From Phymatolithon calcareum (lineage: Eukaryota > Rhodophyta > Florideophyceae > Hapalidiales): 64,000 bases of DNA. Location of the stretch: positions 1,426,001 to 1,490,000 of the forward strand of contig OZ345383.1 in assembly GCA_977006965.1 (NCBI GenBank), given 5' to 3'. Numbering within the stretch: the first letter of the stretch is position 1; each line of letters opens with the position of its first letter. The notes under the pieces were generated by a model that saw nothing but the letters and a program-made list of their open reading frames with translations, ran no database searches and was not told the DNA's origin. Shown here in pieces: positions 1 to 9,304 of the stretch. The translations under genes were made by a program, and so were the position numbers.

Positions 1-1
1 T

Positions 2-1174
2 GAAGATTTCGACCAGCGTCTCATTGAGTACTTCATGAATCTGTGGAAGCGCAAGTACAAGTCTGATCTAAGCAAGGATAAGCGTGCTCTTGGCAAGTTG
101 CGTCGCGAAGTTGAGAAGGCCAAGCGTGAGCTTTCCTCGAAAACCCAGGTCCGTGTTGAGATTGAGGCCCTGTATGAAGGCATCGACTTGTCTGAGACCT
201 TGTCCCGTGCGCGTTTTGAGCAGCTTAACGAGGATCTTTTCAAGAAGACCCTGAAGCCGGTTGCCAAGGTTCTCAAGGACTCTGGTCTGGCGAAGGATCA
301 AGTAGATGAAATTGTTCTTGTCGGCGGGTCTACCCGTATTCCCAAGGTCCAGGCTCTTGTGCGTGAGTTCTTTAACGATAAGGCTCCTCACACGGACATC
401 AACCCCGATGAGGCCATTGCGTTCGGTGCCGCCATTCAAGCTGGTATTCTCTCTGGTGATGAGACTATTATGAAGAAGAATCTCGTCCTTCTTGATGTCA
501 CTCCGCTTTCTCTCGGTATCGAAACTCTTGGAGGGGTGATGAGCAAAATCATCAAGCGTAACGCCGTCGTCCCCACTCGTAAGAGTGAGTCTTTCACCAC
601 TACCGTGGACAATCAAGATACTATTGCCGTGCATGTATACGAGGGTGAGCGCGCGATGACGAAGGATTGCCATCTTCTTGGCCAGTTCGATCTTACAGGA
701 ATTGCGCCCGCTCCCAAGGGTCAGCCGCAGGTTATTGTGACATTTGATATTGACGAAAACGGCATCGTCAAGGTTACTGCGGAAGACAAGGCGTCTCGCC
801 AGAAGAAGGAAATCACTATTGAAGATCGTAACTCGGGTCGCCTCTCTGCAGAGGAGATTCAAAGAATGGTTAAGGAGGCAGAGGAGTACGCGGATGAGGA
901 TAGTGCTGTGGCCGGACGAGTGGAAGCTAAGCACGAGCTGGAGGCTTACATTGGAACTCTGCGAGCGAAGATTGCTACTTTGGGTTCGAAGCTTGCGTCC
1001 GATGACAAATCAGATTTGGAGAAGAACATCGCAGATGCTGAGAGCTACGCTCAGGGAGTTGATGTTTCCAGCACACAAGCCGATGAAATTCAGGAGAAGC
1101 GCAAGGATTTGGAAGAGCTTGTAGCACCGTTGCTCGGTGGCAGCTCTAGTGGATCAGCAAAGGAAGAATTGTAA
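2..1174 (+). CDS. ER HSP70 chaperone (BiP-like), 3' part only
   Basis: This is the C-terminal 390 residues of an HSP70; the reading frame is open from base 2, so the gene starts outside the window. The end of the ATPase domain is visible with the signature [12 protein letters not shown] near base 310. The substrate-binding domain follows ([12 protein letters not shown], then [16 protein letters not shown]), and then the helical lid. The protein ends in KEEL, which resembles the KDEL/HDEL ER-retrieval signal. That end, together with the [13 protein letters not shown] stretch, points to the ER-lumen form (BiP) rather than the cytosolic form ending in EEVD. The family folds and holds secretory proteins by ATP-driven cycles. 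No intron is seen in this part. The next gene (1671-2174) is convergent. Confidence 0.93.
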   Translation, partial: EDFDQRLIEYFMNLWKRKYKSDLSKDKRALGKLRREVEKAKRELSSKTQVRVEIEALYEGIDLSETLSRARFEQLNEDLFKKTLKPVAKVLKDSGLAKDQVDEIVLVGGSTRIPKVQALVREFFNDKAPHTDINPDEAIAFGAAIQAGILSGDETIMKKNLVLLDVTPLSLGIETLGGVMSKIIKRNAVVPTRKSESFTTTVDNQDTIAVHVYEGERAMTKDCHLLGQFDLTGIAPAPKGQPQVIVTFDIDENGIVKVTAEDKASRQKKEITIEDRNSGRLSAEEIQRMVKEAEEYADEDSAVAGRVEAKHELEAYIGTLRAKIATLGSKLASDDKSDLEKNIADAESYAQGVDVSSTQADEIQEKRKDLEELVAPLLGGSSSGSAKEEL

Positions 1175-1670
1175 AGAACGGTACTTAATTACCGCCCATT
1201 ATTTTTCTTAGGGGATAGGAATACTTGTCACTAAGGACATCAAGTGGGGATCGACGACTAGAGCATCCACTGAACGGAGCGGGAGCGTTGAGTTTAAAGA
1301 ATTCCTATTTTAGTTTTATTGTTGTCAACTCCAGGGCTTCTGGATGTTGACCAACGCAGCATTTCAGACCACAGCCTAACAAAACCCGTGACAATGTTGC
1401 CATGCCAACTAGCGCTGGGCCACTCTGCGCTCTTCAGAGTTATAACGAGAACCGTCAAGTCGGCGAGTGCAACGAAACTGAGAAAAGCACGGAAATCAAG
1501 TCTTACCTCATCGCCGGTTTGACACGACGTCTATCCAGGTCATGTACCTCTCATCACGCGGCCCGCCCACTGTCGAGGTCAACGAAGCGAAAGCTGAACA
1601 GCACGTTGGGGGGAGGGAATATCATTCTTGAAAAGTCTCTCTTAATTGAGCCCCTTATACTGCCAAAGCA
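1175..1670. other. Convergent intergenic region, no feature seen
   Basis: About 500 bases lie between the BiP stop and the stop of the convergent HCNGP-like gene. Short frames occur on the plus strand, but none resembles a protein. Both 3' ends should lie here. I see no repeat or RNA gene. Confidence 0.5.
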
Positions 1671-2174
1671 TCAGCCTTCCTCCGCCAACTTTCGCTGTCG
1701 CTCTGCAATGGCATCGTAACATTCCTCGGGAGTAATTTGCGGTGTATCGATATTGGAAGCATACTCATCAATTCCGCAGTAGGCGATCATTTTCTGCAAA
1801 ATGGATGGATTGCGAAAATTTCTATTCTTCCGCACGGCCTCGTTAAGTTCGATACCAGCGCTATCGCGAAGTTCAAGTGCATCGGCCACCCACGCTTCAA
1901 GGGCTGTTTTCCGTTCCCCCTCCAGTAAATCAGAGCCCCGTTTTTTGGTCCCCGATGCAGTGCGGTTCACGCTAATTACTTCAAAGCCGTCTGCACTGCC
2001 GTCATCGGCGTCAGATTCGGAATTGTGACTCGGTGAGGAAGAGGCGGATTCGTGATTAGCAGATTCATCAGGCACGCTAGGAGCAGTCTGAGATTCGATA
2101 TTCTCAGGTTCGGCATTTCTGCGCGGCGATGATGCGGCTGAGGATGAGGAATAATCTGCTGCTAGTGTTTCCAT
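1671..2174 (-). CDS. HCNGP/SAP30BP-like protein
   Basis: The last 55 or so residues match the HCNGP domain of SAP30-binding protein: RNFRNPSILQKMIAYCGIDE, then a spacer and ECYDAIAERQRKLAEE. The rest is acidic and Ser-rich and looks disordered. In animals SAP30BP is a nuclear protein linked to transcriptional co-repression and to splicing of short introns; that role is known for the family, not shown here. I used the ATG at 2174, giving 167 aa. The frame stays open upstream to about 2246 and encodes EDSKRSPGELSQ, which resembles the acidic 'EDS' N-terminus of the family. There is a possible 3' splice site (TCTCAAG) just before it. A short first exon further upstream is therefore likely but not located. 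The gene is convergent with BiP. Confidence 0.75.
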   Translation of the reverse strand: METLAADYSSSSAASSPRRNAEPENIESQTAPSVPDESANHESASSSPSHNSESDADDGSADGFEVISVNRTASGTKKRGSDLLEGERKTALEAWVADALELRDSAGIELNEAVRKNRNFRNPSILQKMIAYCGIDEYASNIDTPQITPEECYDAIAERQRKLAEEG

Positions 2175-2373
2175 GTCCGTGCCTTGTGACAACTCACCTG
2201 GGGATCGCTTGGAGTCTTCCTTGAGACTTTGTGCGAGAAATTATCATATCGGACGTGACTAAAAATCGCGCTAACTGCATTCGGCCTTGGGCTGATCTAG
2301 AGCTCGAAGTTTTTTCTGTGAATGGCATTGATCTTGACGATAGCAAAACATTGAAAGGAAGAAGAAGTGTGAG

Positions 2374-2530
2374 TTTTATTTAAAAGTTACCAACGTATCT
2401 GCAAACGTTTGGGCAACTTTGCGAGGGTCATAGGGCCATGGACAGGGTCTTTCGTTGTTGAACGTTTGCATGGTCGGGTGCAACCCTATCTGGTGGAGCA
2501 CCAAACCTACCTCTGGCCCATAAACATTGA
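2374..2530 (-). repeat. Dispersed repeat family, copy 1
   Basis: This is one of three related ~150-180 bp sequences; the others are at 39047-39220 and 50867-51048. On the minus strand all share blocks such as CCAGAGGTA, a central TGGCC region and a right end TTGGTAAC followed by T-rich sequence and AATAAA. Copy 1 can be read as peptide (CPWPYDPRKVAQTFADTLV), and the other two read the same way only with frameshifts. It may be the 3' end of a decayed transposon gene or retroelement; the identity is unknown. Confidence 0.75.
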
Positions 2531-3146
2531 AAGGAGCTTTAAATGAACTGTGATTCCGTGCCGTCGGCACTGAGACGACGATGGCATGTCTGTCCATTCG
2601 GCACTGGTAATTTACCTCTCCAGCCATACTTTTTAGGTGCATGCGAAGGCCGACAGGCATCCTTCAGGGACGCGTATCATATGATCATTTTTTTTGTAAG
2701 TGGGAGCAAGCCCTCTCTGCGACACGTGCTGCTTGTTGCCAAGCGGGTTATGGAACTCATGGCTCAGCGTTTCAACCTGGCTGGCTCTTAACAATCCATC
2801 GTGCTCGCATATCTATGCACAACTAAATCGCATGGTGGTCTTTGGACTCAATCTTAAACATTCCAACAATTAACCGTCAACGACGTTACATTTCAGGACG
2901 GGAAAATCTCGCTCGGGTTCGCTCGCTGATGTACAATAATTCACTCTAGACCCGCTGTTGAAAACGAAGATCTTAACAGCACTGCATCTCACATGAACAT
3001 CGCTAAATCTTGCGATTGGAACTGCTCATCTGAACCTCTATAACAAGGAAGGATTGATAATATTCGTTGGTTTATTTGATGTTTCGAAGAATTTACTTGT
3101 GCGACAGAGCTCGTTCGTTCTTTGAATTAATGACGGAGCAGCAGTA

Positions 3147-3169
3147 CAAATGTCCTAATAGGACATTTG
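3147..3169. repeat. Perfect palindrome, 11-bp arms
   Basis: The arms CAAATGTCCTA and TAGGACATTTG surround a single central A. A palindrome with the same CCTAATAGG centre occurs at 30584-30606. It is followed directly by a TACTG microsatellite. Confidence 0.8.
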
Positions 3170-3172
3170 AAC

Positions 3173-3192
3173 TACTGTACTGTACTGTACTG
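3173..3192. repeat. TACTG microsatellite
   Basis: About four tandem copies of the 5-bp unit TACTG. The same unit (or its complement CAGTA) makes arrays at 8522-8545, 14449-14482, 14834-14857, 15236-15260 and 15473-15492. It also recurs as single or double copies elsewhere. Confidence 0.85.
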
Positions 3193-4255
3193 AAAACGAA
3201 CGGAGCGTGCTCCATTCGTTTTCTTTCAATCTTCCCCGAGAACGGCGTTCTGAAAAGCCAGCCGTGTCGTTTCGGGCCCGGAGAATGTTGCATTCGCCTT
3301 TACTGTTCGATACGAAATGCCTGCCACCGCCGCACAATATGATACAGTACTGTAAAATTCAGTGAGACTGCATGTAATGGAGTCTTATTCCATGCCGAGT
3401 GACAGAATGCGACAAGAGAACAATGCTCTGTTGGCGCGAATTTTCCTGCAAAATGCGCTGTTGACAGATCATACAGGTGGCAGTGTGCGCCGTGTACTTG
3501 ATTGACTGGGCCGCCGGCGGGCCGTGCGCATTTTTGTTGCGCCCAAAATAGTGCAGTGGCATTTGAATTCCAATTTTTTCGCCCTCAAATGAAACAAGGG
3601 CACTCTGCGTTCCGCTGATTAGTGCACTCTTCAACTCTATGCAAACCAGCTCCATCCGTCAACAGCTGATTCCTTTTCCCAGAGGCCCTGCTAAATGCTC
3701 CATGGGAGTTCACCTGCCCCACTCCTCTTTGTGCCACACCGTCACCGTCTACCGCCGCCCCTCTTCTCCATTTAGGCCGCGTCGTATTCGTCGGTAATTC
3801 ACAGGTCTCTCGTTACCATTTCTCAGCGCCACCGCTCGCCGCAAGTCGGGAGGGGTATCTGCATCTCGCGCGCGCGCTTCTTCATGTCCCTGCCTTTCTT
3901 CTGATACGACCCATTCGGCAAGGCTTCTTCTTCTGCGCTGCTGACTTCGAGAAGGGGTCGTTTCCGATTCCTTCGCAGGCGCACGCACGTTTTACGCCGG
4001 ACGCCGGCTTTTCATCGTCTCCCGTCGTGCAAAGCGCACTAAACTCCTGACTCTCGCATCATCACGGCTGCTTACATTCGCCGACCGCGCAGTCTCCACA
4101 TCCTTACATCTTTACTACAAGACCACTATTGTCAAGAGGAGTCTCCACCATATTAATTTTCCACGTTCACCCCATTGGTACATAGTACCTCATTTCTAGG
4201 CTTTCCGGGCCCTTACACTTTCAGTATCAAGTCGGTATTCCGAAACGACTTCACA

Positions 4256-6448
4256 ATGGGAAGAACAATTTTGTTCGGCGAGACTGGCACCCGTATTATG
4301 CCGGCCAGGACCTCAATTCCCCGCCTTAATTTTGTTCGTGCCGATCCTGTCACAGATTGTGTTTCTGGCCCCGTCTGCTCGGCATCAACCACCGAGCCCC
4401 TATCCAAGGCTGATTCCGAGTGGGTTACTCGCTCTACGCTCCCGCTGACTTGGTCGAAGCCGCGCTCTCATGGCCCTGGTCTCAAGAACCTGGGTAATAC
4501 ATGTTATATGAATAGCGCCCTTCAATGCCTATTGCATCTACCACCGCTTGACCATGCCCTTTCTCTTTCCCCTGCTTCTAACCTTGCTCGTTTTTGCGCA
4601 CATTGCGCAATGGTTAACCTCCGAGATGATGTTCGCAAACATGGCAGCTCCGGGTCGGTTGCTCCGCGCAGCTTCGCATACAACGTGCGTTCCTTGTCGC
4701 GAACTTTTGTACGCGGATTGCAACAAGACGCTCATGAGTTACTGGTTGCATTGCTTGAGTCCGTCACCAGGGCCAGTGTACTTGGCTGTGCGAAAAGTAG
4801 TCCATTGACCGGTGAAATTCTGCGCCGTCAGGATGAGCTTTCCACCCCTGTGCATGAAATCTTCGGCGGCATGACGCAATCTTGTGTAACTTGCGGAGAG
4901 TGTGGTCATGTGTCATCAACTCTAGAGCCTATCCGTGATCTATCATTGGAGATTACTAAAGCTCGTAGTATTGAGCGCGCTCTTGACACATTCACAGCAC
5001 CGGAATACCTGTACGGTGAAAACAAGTACAGATGCGATGGCTGCCGTCGGAAGGTCAATGCTGAGAAACGATTGTCCATCCGGAAAGCTCCCAACGTCCT
5101 CACATTGCATCTTAAACGCTTCAACCGAACACGGAAGGATACTAGACAAGTTTCGTATCCGGAAATCCTAGACCTCAAACCGTATATGATCGGTGCCCCG
5201 GAAAAGATTGGAGCGAAGTATCAGCTGTGCTCCGTTCTGATCCATCATGGCAATTCGAAAGAAAGTGGTCATTACACCGCGTACGTCAGAGGAGCGAATG
5301 GCACTTGGGCGTTCAAGGATGACGCTTATTCGCGCACCACGAGCCTGAGAACTGCTCTGAATCAAGATGCGTATTTGTTGTTCTATACGCGTATTCCAGA
5401 TGTTGTTCCTGTCTCCCGACCGATTCCCGTGAAGTCTAGTGCCGCGCACATCTCGACCAGTGTTCCGTCAGCCAAGGTCGCCGAACCACTTATGTCAGCT
5501 TCAAGCTCGAAGTGTGCTGCTCTGCTCCCCCCAAGACCACAGGAAGCCAATTTACCTGCGGACTTACCATCGTCATCCCCGGGTACCTCCAACTCTGCAG
5601 ACTTTACGAGCGAACTTGACATGGAGATTCTCAGGGTGACGACTGGCAATGCACATGAGAATTCTCAACGAAGCCCTTGTGCTGTCGACTTGCATGAGGA
5701 CTCTGAGCAGTCCACGGTACCGGGCGAAAGTGAAAGCTCAGTCTCTCCAAGTGAAGATGAGCACGTTCGCAGGGTTTCTGAGACGTCATTGCCGCCCTCC
5801 CCCGGAACATCCATCCGCTCACTTCTCATTGCCGGCAGCGAGTCTGTATGCCGTGCATTACGTCGCGCATTCGGTGTACCAAATTTCACGCTTCCACCCG
5901 CACAGAGTTCTAAAGTGCCGGAATTCGATTCTGTTGCACCCGTTCCTCTCGCGAAGCCTGAACCAATCGCCAAACCCGCCCCGGTGGCAAAACTTCCTGT
6001 CAACGCTAAGCCGACCTTGGTGAAGAAAGCAGGAATGGATGTGAAACAGTCTGCAGTCGTGACCAAACCGACCATTGCGGCAGCCAAACCTGCAGTCCCT
6101 TCAAAGCCCACATCTGAAGGTAAGGGTGCTGCATGTGCAGAAGGCATGACGCAGCCCTGCGAAAATATCGCACCAGCTCTTCGTGATTCGACTTCAAAGT
6201 CGGGCCTCTTTGCGGAGAAGGGAGTAGGTGTGTGGGATGGAGCTGAGAGCGATAATCGAGATATCGGGTCTGCGCCCGCGGTGCAGAAGAGAAAGCGCCA
6301 TCGCGATGAGCTGGATGCTGAGTACGATCGGGGAAAAGCGAAAAAGGTGAAACGTAAGACGGAGTATGCGCAGAAGTCGGACGGTGTTACTAACAATCCC
6401 TTTACTGCGCTCTCAAATCGCAAAGCAAATGTTACACGCGGGAGCTAA
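4256..6448 (+). CDS. Ubiquitin-specific protease (USP36/42-like)
   Basis: This 730-aa protein has a USP catalytic domain at about residues 75-377. The Cys box is GLKNLGNTCYMNSALQCL with nucleophile Cys83, and the family QQDAHELL segment follows. A zinc-ribbon pair comes next (CVTCGECGH, then CDGC). The His box includes SGHYTAYVRG with His339, and FKDD supplies the Asp. Known role of the family: cleavage of ubiquitin from proteins. Residues 378-730 are low-complexity, with Lys-Pro-Ala repeats and a strongly basic stretch near the end (KRKRHRDELDAEYDRGKAKK). This resembles the nucleolar/nuclear signals of USP36 and USP42. The start is the ATG in CACAATGGG; the frame opens 27 codons earlier only with TTG. 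No intron is needed. TMCO1 follows, convergent. Confidence 0.9.
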   Translation: MGRTILFGETGTRIMPARTSIPRLNFVRADPVTDCVSGPVCSASTTEPLSKADSEWVTRSTLPLTWSKPRSHGPGLKNLGNTCYMNSALQCLLHLPPLDHALSLSPASNLARFCAHCAMVNLRDDVRKHGSSGSVAPRSFAYNVRSLSRTFVRGLQQDAHELLVALLESVTRASVLGCAKSSPLTGEILRRQDELSTPVHEIFGGMTQSCVTCGECGHVSSTLEPIRDLSLEITKARSIERALDTFTAPEYLYGENKYRCDGCRRKVNAEKRLSIRKAPNVLTLHLKRFNRTRKDTRQVSYPEILDLKPYMIGAPEKIGAKYQLCSVLIHHGNSKESGHYTAYVRGANGTWAFKDDAYSRTTSLRTALNQDAYLLFYTRIPDVVPVSRPIPVKSSAAHISTSVPSAKVAEPLMSASSSKCAALLPPRPQEANLPADLPSSSPGTSNSADFTSELDMEILRVTTGNAHENSQRSPCAVDLHEDSEQSTVPGESESSVSPSEDEHVRRVSETSLPPSPGTSIRSLLIAGSESVCRALRRAFGVPNFTLPPAQSSKVPEFDSVAPVPLAKPEPIAKPAPVAKLPVNAKPTLVKKAGMDVKQSAVVTKPTIAAAKPAVPSKPTSEGKGAACAEGMTQPCENIAPALRDSTSKSGLFAEKGVGVWDGAESDNRDIGSAPAVQKRKRHRDELDAEYDRGKAKKVKRKTEYAQKSDGVTNNPFTALSNRKANVTRGS

Positions 6449-6912
6449 TGGTGACGTTGGGACGGAAGCGTAAGATCTGTTGGTGGGCTCCATTTTTTGG
6501 ACATGTTGCTAGGTGGGTTAATACCTCGGCTAGTTAGATACAATTTTTCGTGAGCAGTTTTTATTACCAAGCATAAAATGAAAAGAAACTTTTCGGACGG
6601 GTTCTTTAAAATTTCTGCCGTGCTGTTTCCTAGCATAGGACTGTGATGCAAAATGGAAAGATTTACAAACCAAAATAGGAGGCATGCGGCAACTATAGTC
6701 GAAGCGAAGGTAACCGTCATCGTCAATGGTTCTCTATTCCTTGTGTCCAGCATCTTTCCAGAACGCCAGATACATATCAGACACAACAACAGCGTTCCAC
6801 CTTACGGTCCACCGCGCAGAATAGATGCCTTTGACTACAGTATTATGCATTTCCGGCAAACGGCCAGAGACGCAAGCAAAAAGGAAAGTCGTCCGTCTGA
6901 AATTCCCCTGCT
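6449..6912. other. Convergent intergenic region
   Basis: 464 bases lie between the deubiquitinase stop and the stop of the TMCO1 gene. Only short frames are present and none is convincing. Confidence 0.5.
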
Positions 6913-7645
6913 TCAATTTGTCTTCTCTGCTTCCTTCTGCGCCTGGGACGCAACTCTCGAAAAATTATAAGCCGACCTCGGCGGTGCAAATCCCAGTAGT
7001 TTCGGAATGTTCTGCTTCAAACCCATTGTGCACAAAGTATAAATAAAGCCGAAAGAGCACTCGTAAAAGTTGTCACCGGGCACACCGCGGTGCGAAAGAT
7101 TCTGCACAAGGCGCACAGGAAGGAAAGGGAGTGTGGCAACGGAGACGCCGGTCCACTTTGCAGCGACGTTACGATACAGGAAGAAAAACGCGACGGCGGC
7201 ACCGATGTTGATGCTGAATTTCATGCCGTTCATTTTCGTAGTGGCATCTTTCAATTCGGTCTCCATTCGCAACAGATTCTTCTCGTGTTGTTTCACCCTG
7301 TCCACGGGCACGAGATTTGCACGTGCGTCCTCCTTCTCAACTGTGAGTGAATGGGTGTGTCAGTCAAAAATGTTATTTGACACAGAAGAGTGAAGACAGG
7401 TAACACTTACGTTTGCGGCTGAGTTCACGTACGCGTTCGCATATTCGCTTGTATGCAGGTCGGCGATATACAATCGCCCATGATAGTGCTGCGCAGTTCA
7501 GTGAACGAAGAGAGTTAGCATGGATGAAAGGAAATATAGTTGTGTGCGAGGAAGAGGAAGGGAAACACACACCTTCCGCTATTAATGATGCGGCTGTAAC
7601 AACAAGTAAAATTGCGTAAGCGCCGTACGCGTCGGAAAAGGCCAT
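6913..7645 (-). CDS. TMCO1: TMCO1-like ER calcium-leak/translocon protein, three exons
   Basis: Joined exons 7573-7645, 7411-7488 and 6913-7340 give 192 aa, close to the ~188 aa of animal TMCO1. Exon 1 encodes the first membrane segment (AYAILLVVTAASLIAE). Exon 2 encodes the family stretch ALSWAIVYRRPAYKRI. Exon 3 has a basic coiled-coil region, a second hydrophobic segment and the conserved LPFLPVRLVQNLSHRG, CSFGFIYTLCTMGLKQNI and LLGFAPPR blocks. Known role: an ER membrane protein of the Oxa1/EMC3/GET1 superfamily, linked to a multipass translocon and to ER calcium release. Both introns are short (84 and 70 nt), both split a codon after base 1, and they use GTGTGT...GCAG and GTAAGT...ACAG. 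The phases join without a stop, which supports the model. Confidence 0.92.
7341..7410 (-). other. Intron 2 of the TMCO1-like gene
   Basis: 70 nt, donor GTAAGT, acceptor CACTCACAG, phase 1. Joining keeps the frame into the conserved third exon. Confidence 0.85.
7489..7572 (-). other. Intron 1 of the TMCO1-like gene
   Basis: 84 nt, donor GTGTGT, acceptor CTGCGCAG, phase 1. It is inferred because joining here restores the TMCO1 homology across exons 1 and 2. Confidence 0.85.
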
Positions 7646-7921
7646 CTTCGCTCTGTTTGTGTCAGACGGCCGTTGAGACACTATGGTATGTTTAAGGGTA
7701 CGCTCTCGACCTTGACATTGTCCACGTCGAACTCGTTCAAGCTTTAGTGTAATTTCGATTCTAAGCAATAACGTACTGTAATGACGCTGTAATTGATTTT
7801 CACAGGATTGAATGAAACAGCAAAGCTCTACGTGTAGTGCTTTGCGGTTTTTTGAACGAATTCGATCATTTTTAAAAAAATTTAAAAAATGAATAATACT
7901 AATAACTTAACATTTTTACCC

Positions 7922-7961
7922 TAGTTGGATACCGTCCCCTGCAGGGGACGGCATTCAACTA
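7922..7961. repeat. 40-bp near-perfect palindrome
   Basis: Two 20-base arms meet without a spacer around CCCCTG/CAGGGG. Only two mismatched pairs occur near the outer ends, and the inner 20 bases are a perfect palindrome. Confidence 0.85.
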
Positions 7962-8521
7962 CGGTATAATGGTAGAATACGGGTACACAGAGGAATAACT
8001 TGAGCTTGCGTCAATACACGCGGCATTTCTCACGCGGACCACTCGGGGCTAGTCGATCAAGAGAAAAAGTTCGAGCGTATGATACGTATATTGCATTATA
8101 TGCATAAAAATACTAATGATTGGTCAGATGATCCTCACGATGCAGGGGAAACAGCGCAGACATATTCCGACAGGAATTCCTGTTGTATGACCCAATTGCA
8201 CTACTCTCCTTGACATTATTGTCAAAAGTAAAATATATTAATGTCTTATTTTTCAATCCCGAGGCATACAGCCTGTCCACAACGCTTTTAACAACGTCCA
8301 GTCTCACTTTTTCTGGAGGATCCACAGTTCTGTACTGGGCGCGTCATAGAAAAAGTCTTGCCCAATCCCTGGCAGCTTGAGGTGGATGGATCAGGATTAG
8401 CCACACAAGTTGTGAAATCTTCTTTTTTACTTTCTTAAAAGAAAGTCTACATCGGTTCCTTCCATCACCGAAGAAAACTGAATAGTGATGAAGTAGATCT
8501 GGACCGCTCGTAGAAAGCACA

Positions 8522-8545
8522 TACAGTACAGTACAGTACAGTACA
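8522..8545. repeat. CAGTA microsatellite
   Basis: About five tandem CAGTA units. This is the same 5-bp motif as the arrays at 3.2 kb and 14.4-15.5 kb. Confidence 0.85.
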
Positions 8546-9304
8546 TGTCTTCATCAGCCACGCAAGCCTATGCCGTGTCCTTGCTTCCAATCTCCGAGAT
8601 GTGGCTTACATCGAGGACATTTCGAGACTTTTTTGGACGCATAAATCCATTGCTCAATAAAGCTCGTCTGTAACCACGTTTGGCTAATTCAGCTGTTCGT
8701 AATTTCAGGAAGGTCTTTGAAAAAGCCATCGACGAGACTTTTAATACTGTAACACGGCATTGATATGGCCATCATCAATTTCCGAAATTCTCCATTCATG
8801 ACTGCAGTACTGTAAAATACTTTGGGAGCCTTCTCGATCGAACCAGTCCAGTTCAGGATAAGAAAAGGAAACAATTGCGTCCGAGGAGTCAGCTAGCTGA
8901 ATTAATTGGTCCATGAAAGGTTAGAGTGGAAGGACTGTAGTTTACCAATGAGTTCAGAGGAAAATTATTTTGTCCCGCACCTCTCGGAGATCATGTCCCA
9001 CGTTGCGGTCGTGGTAGATTACATTACTGTAGGTTAGATTAGGGTATACTGTCGAAAACTTTTCGGACATGTGTTCGAAGTCCAGGCCACTGCTACCTCG
9101 AGGTGTACAGTCCTGTTCAAAATGGCAAGCGTAATCGCTCACGTTGTTAAATTACTTCAGAAAACAAGACTACTGTATGTGAATACAGAGATCTTCAGTA
9201 TTTCCAATAAACCAGAAAATATTTTCAAAATGTGATCTGAAAACCAATTTTGTTTACCATGTGCAACGCTCTAATTGGTCAAACTATTATTATCACATCG
9301 AGTG

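Larger units (their letters stand above)
2531..4255. other. Intergenic region upstream of the deubiquitinase
   Basis: There is no supported gene in 1.7 kb. It contains a perfect palindrome at 3147-3169 and a TACTG pentanucleotide array at 3173-3192. A purine/pyrimidine-skewed stretch follows, then the likely promoter and 5' UTR of the downstream deubiquitinase. Confidence 0.5.
7646..9304. other. Intergenic region between TMCO1 and the M1 aminopeptidase
   Basis: There is no convincing gene in about 1.65 kb. It contains a 40-bp palindrome (7922-7961), a CAGTA array (8522-8545) and AT-rich stretches. The promoters of both divergent neighbours should lie at its two ends. Confidence 0.5.

Noticed and set aside
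68-934. 288-aa open frame antisense to the HSP70 gene
   Set aside because: Long antisense frames opposite HSP70 are a known by-product of its codon usage; the sense strand shows full HSP70 homology.
5665-6423. 252-aa antisense frame in the deubiquitinase tail
   Set aside because: It mirrors the low-complexity Lys/Pro/Ala-rich tail; no independent support.
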